From Candidatus Collierbacteria bacterium (GTDB lineage: Bacteria; Patescibacteriota; Microgenomatia; UBA1400; MFAQ01), in assembly GCA_023245265.1 (NCBI GenBank), contig JAHFKQ010000046.1, positions 1 through 6,098 on the forward strand: 6,098 nucleotides of DNA. Reading direction: 5' to 3'. This document shows, piece by piece, positions 5,150 through 6,098 of the stretch. Each line of letters begins with the position of its first letter. Position 1 is the first letter of the stretch. Below the pieces are notes generated by a model. The model was not told the origin of the DNA. It saw only the letters and a list, made by a program, of their open reading frames with translations, and did no database searches. Position numbers and translations under genes: made by a program.

Positions 5150-5689
5150 ATGGATATAAAGACAATTGATCTGGACAAGCTGGACCCGAATACTCAAAGG
5201 TCAGCTCCGGCAGTAGTCACCACCCCGGAAAATATTAATCATTCTATGGAAAAAAAATCAAATCTTTTGACGGTTGTTATTTTTTTAGTCGTGGCCGTCG
5301 CCGGTTTCTATTCCGGTGCCAGTCTCAAGGCGCGTGCGACAGGTAAGTTAGTTGGTTCCGGTGAGCTAGCCAAGATTCAAGCCGAGGTCCCGGTCGCCGG
5401 GGTCAAAGTCGGTGATATATACGGTTCTCCGGATGAAAAAGCTTTTAACACGACCGCTACCGGTGTTTTGGATAAAGGCGGTTTAAATGGTGAAGGTACT
5501 CACAAACTGGTTCGTCCGGGTGGTGTCTCTCAAACTGTTTACATGACCAGTTCCGTTATCGATCTCGACACTCTCGTCGGCAATCAAATCACCGTTTGGG
5601 GTGAAACCTTCAAGGGTCAAAAGGCCGGTTGGTTGATGGATGTCGGCCGCGTCAAAGTCGAGAACTTGAATGTCCCATTACCAAAATAA
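5150..5689 (+). CDS. Single-pass membrane protein of unknown function with beta-rich C-terminal domain
   Basis: I do not recognise a named family. The 179 residues show a hydrophilic N-terminal tail (1-36), one membrane helix (about 38-57) preceded by MEKKSN, then a segment (about 60-98) leading to a C-terminal domain (about 99-175). By the positive-inside rule the tail is cytoplasmic and the domain extracytoplasmic. The domain has repeated beta-type stretches: TATGVLDKGG, SQTVYMTSSVIDLDTLVG, NQITVWGETF and GWLMDVGRVKVE. The pattern of strands around VG-x-x-ITVWGETF resembles small OB-fold domains, but this is a visual impression only. It contains no cysteine or histidine pattern pointing to heme. 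It sits between prfB and ftsE, a slot that in other bacteria often holds a membrane protein, so a cell-envelope or FtsEX-linked role is possible. The start is supported by a -10 box six bases upstream. Confidence 0.8.
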   Translation: MDIKTIDLDKLDPNTQRSAPAVVTTPENINHSMEKKSNLLTVVIFLVVAVAGFYSGASLKARATGKLVGSGELAKIQAEVPVAGVKVGDIYGSPDEKAFNTTATGVLDKGGLNGEGTHKLVRPGGVSQTVYMTSSVIDLDTLVGNQITVWGETFKGQKAGWLMDVGRVKVENLNVPLPK

Positions 5690-5692
5690 TTT
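5687..5692 (+). promoter_or_regulatory. Possible -10 box of ftsE, overlapping the preceding stop codon
   Basis: TAATTT overlaps the TAA stop of the upstream gene and is followed by six bases (TAAATC) and the TTG start of ftsE. It fits the TANNNT plus six bases pattern seen elsewhere in the window. The region is AT-rich, so a chance match is more likely here than at the other sites. Confidence 0.3.
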
Positions 5693-5698
5693 TAAATC

Positions 5699-6098
5699 TT
5701 GATTGACTTCTCACATGTCACTAAGACCTATCGTAATGGTGATGTCGTCCTCGATGATATAGATTTTTCCGTTTCTCCCGGCGAATTTGTGGTCATTACC
5801 GGCAAGTCCGGTGCCGGCAAAACCACTCTCGGTCGTTTGCTCATACGAGATCTACTCCCGACCAAAGGCAAAATAGTTATTGATGGTGAAGACCTGGCGA
5901 AAATAAAAATCAAAAATATTCCCCAATTCCGGCGCAAAATCGGTTTTATTTTTCAAGACTACAAAATCATTCCGGACAAAACCGTGGGTGAGAATATCTC
6001 TTTTGCCTTGGAGATCGGCGGCTACCCAGCCAAAAAAATTCCCGATAAAATCAACAGTCTTTTGGAGATGGTGGGTATTCCCAAGAAAGCTAATCTTT
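5699..6098 (+). CDS. ftsE: Cell division ATP-binding protein FtsE, 3' end outside window
   Basis: Cytoplasmic ATPase of the FtsEX complex, which with the membrane protein FtsX controls peptidoglycan hydrolases at division. The visible 133 codons read MIDFSHVTKTYRNG, the usual FtsE N-terminus, with Walker A GKSGAGKT (35-42; Lys36 replaces the more usual Pro), the IPQFRRKIGFIFQDYKIIPD segment (74-93) with Q-loop Gln86, and DKTVGENISFALE (93-105). RRKIGxxFQD and the P-D/N-K-TV pattern separate FtsE from MacB/LolD ATPases. Signature, Walker B and H-loop lie beyond the edge. The start is taken as TTG at 5699: an in-frame TAA at 5693 leaves no upstream ATG, and the TTG gives exactly the family N-terminus. 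Ten bases follow the preceding stop. ftsX is expected next. Confidence 0.92.
   Translation, partial: MIDFSHVTKTYRNGDVVLDDIDFSVSPGEFVVITGKSGAGKTTLGRLLIRDLLPTKGKIVIDGEDLAKIKIKNIPQFRRKIGFIFQDYKIIPDKTVGENISFALEIGGYPAKKIPDKINSLLEMVGIPKKANL

Noticed and set aside
5728..5937. Minus-strand open frame opposite ftsE
   Set aside because: Antisense to the Walker A and Q-loop region of ftsE; a shadow.
1..6098. tRNA, rRNA, CRISPR, insertion sequence or riboswitch
   Set aside because: No cloverleaf-like segment, spaced repeats, transposase reading frame or terminal inverted repeats were seen, and gene-free gaps are too short for a riboswitch.

Overview
This window reads as a compact bacterial chromosome segment of intermediate GC. 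It uses the standard bacterial code: UGA ends two genes and a complete release factor 2 is encoded, so codes that reassign UGA are excluded. Genes are tightly packed, the longest gene-free gap being 64 bases. Several transcription units appear to start leaderless, with a TANNNT box six bases before the start codon. Small membrane-anchored cytochrome b5-like proteins, a MAPR-like b5 domain and a prfB-x-ftsE cluster suggest a Patescibacteria/CPR-type genome (for example Microgenomates-like). That lineage call is an inference from style and has not been tested by phylogeny.

Left part, minus strand (1-1740): a MacAB-type ABC export operon in the order adaptor (HlyD/MacA-like), ATPase (MacB/LolD-like), permease. 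Only the first 15 codons of the permease lie inside the window. Adaptor and ATPase genes overlap by 32 bases; ATPase and permease overlap through an ATGA. The 64-base gap at 1741-1804 is a divergent promoter region serving this operon and the next one.

Centre, plus strand (1805-4000): the most interesting part is a three-gene redox operon. Its genes encode (i) an N-terminally anchored protein with a Pro/Thr-rich linker and a MAPR-like cytochrome b5 domain (tyrosine-type heme ligand), (ii) a six-helix, bis-heme ferric reductase/NADPH-oxidase-like flavocytochrome with a C-terminal FAD/NAD(P) module, and (iii) a second anchored protein with a Pro/Thr-rich linker and a classical bis-histidine b5 domain. 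Separations are 1 nt and an ATGA overlap, so the three are very probably co-expressed. The natural reading is that NAD(P)H electrons cross the membrane through the flavocytochrome and pass to tethered extracytoplasmic b5 heme domains.

Right part, plus strand (4015-6098): prfB (release factor 2, without the programmed frameshift), a membrane-anchored protein of unknown function with a beta-rich, possibly OB-fold C-terminal domain, and the 5' two-thirds of ftsE with a TTG start. A prfB-(membrane protein)-ftsE-ftsX order is known from Gram-positive bacteria, so ftsX is expected just beyond the right edge. No RNA genes, mobile elements, CRISPR arrays or convincing intrinsic terminators were seen.
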